A DNA stretch of 6,198 nucleotides from Synergistaceae bacterium (lineage in GTDB: Bacteria; Synergistota; Synergistia; Synergistales; Aminobacteriaceae). Made by a program: the position numbers and the translations under genes. The stretch's first letter is position 1. Each line of letters starts with the position of its first letter. Shown piece after piece: positions 6,099-6,198 of this stretch. Location: contig JAISSA010000231.1 of assembly GCA_031273365.1 (NCBI GenBank), positions 1 through 6,198 of the forward strand, given 5' to 3'. The notes beneath the pieces were generated by a model, which was not told the DNA's origin, made no database searches, and saw only the letters and a program-made list of their open reading frames with translations.

Positions 6099-6111
6099 GG
6101 GGCGGAGCCCC
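6099..6111. repeat. Short GC hairpin after the terminator
   Basis: GGGGC (6099-6103) pairs with GCCCC (6107-6111) across a GGA loop. It may be part of a REP-like intergenic element together with the preceding stems. The remaining bases, 6112-6198, show no convincing gene on either strand; only short open stretches touch the right edge. Confidence 0.45.
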
Positions 6112-6198
6112 ACAGTTTGGGTTTAAGTTTCAGGATTTGAGCGAGCGTGGCATCGTGGGTATATTTTTCCCTGCGCCATTGCTGTAGATGCTGTGTTT

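Noticed and set aside
6112..6198. Possible gene end on the minus strand at the right edge
   Set aside because: Short open stretches exist in all minus frames (for example one reading MAQGKIYPRCHARSNPET), but there is no ribosome binding site, family motif or sufficient length.

Overview
The window holds a compact catabolic and transport locus from a bacterium of moderately high GC content. It has AAGGAGG-type ribosome binding sites, several GTG starts, and little space between genes. A periplasmic-type binding protein with an apparent Sec signal suggests a cell with an envelope-exposed ABC importer. The gene mix (NitT/TauT-type transporter, Ldh2-type dehydrogenase, enolase-superfamily dehydratase) and the GC-rich hairpins after genes would suit an anaerobic lineage such as Synergistota. 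That placement is an impression and was not tested.

Layout. (1) Positions 1-471, plus strand: the 3' end of a gene that enters from the left, product not recognised. (2) Positions 472-592: a convergent gap with a long stem-loop (539-586) and one copy of a 26-base repeat. (3) Positions 593-4942, minus strand, transcribed right to left: a four-gene run made of an enolase-superfamily sugar-acid dehydratase/racemase, an ABC permease, an ABC substrate-binding protein, and an Ldh2-family malate/lactate-type dehydrogenase. The gaps are 61 to 75 bases. Two of them carry repeats: three exact 10-base tandem copies before the permease, and a strong stem-loop between the binding protein and the dehydrogenase. 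(4) Positions 4943-5189: a divergent control region with two outward-facing promoters, each with a perfect TTGACA -35 box. (5) Positions 5190-6041, plus strand: the ABC ATPase that completes the transporter. (6) Positions 6042-6198: GC-rich hairpins, one followed by a T run (likely terminator), then about 80 bases in which I see no gene.

Working together (inference): the binding protein, permease and ATPase form one importer whose parts are split across the divergent promoter. The imported compound would be a hydroxy- or sugar-type carboxylic acid. The enolase-superfamily enzyme would abstract the proton alpha to its carboxylate (dehydration or racemisation), and the Ldh2-family enzyme would interconvert a 2-oxo and a 2-hydroxy acid with NAD(P)H. 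NitT/TauT-type transporters are better known for nitrate, sulfonates, and thiamine- or riboflavin-related substrates, so this pairing hints at an undescribed substrate.

The strongest anomaly is at the start of the binding-protein gene. A textbook signal peptide with its own ribosome binding site lies one frame away from the rest of the protein, and the two are joined by a pair of seven-base homopolymer runs. This could be a sequencing error, a phase-variable tract, or ribosomal frameshifting.
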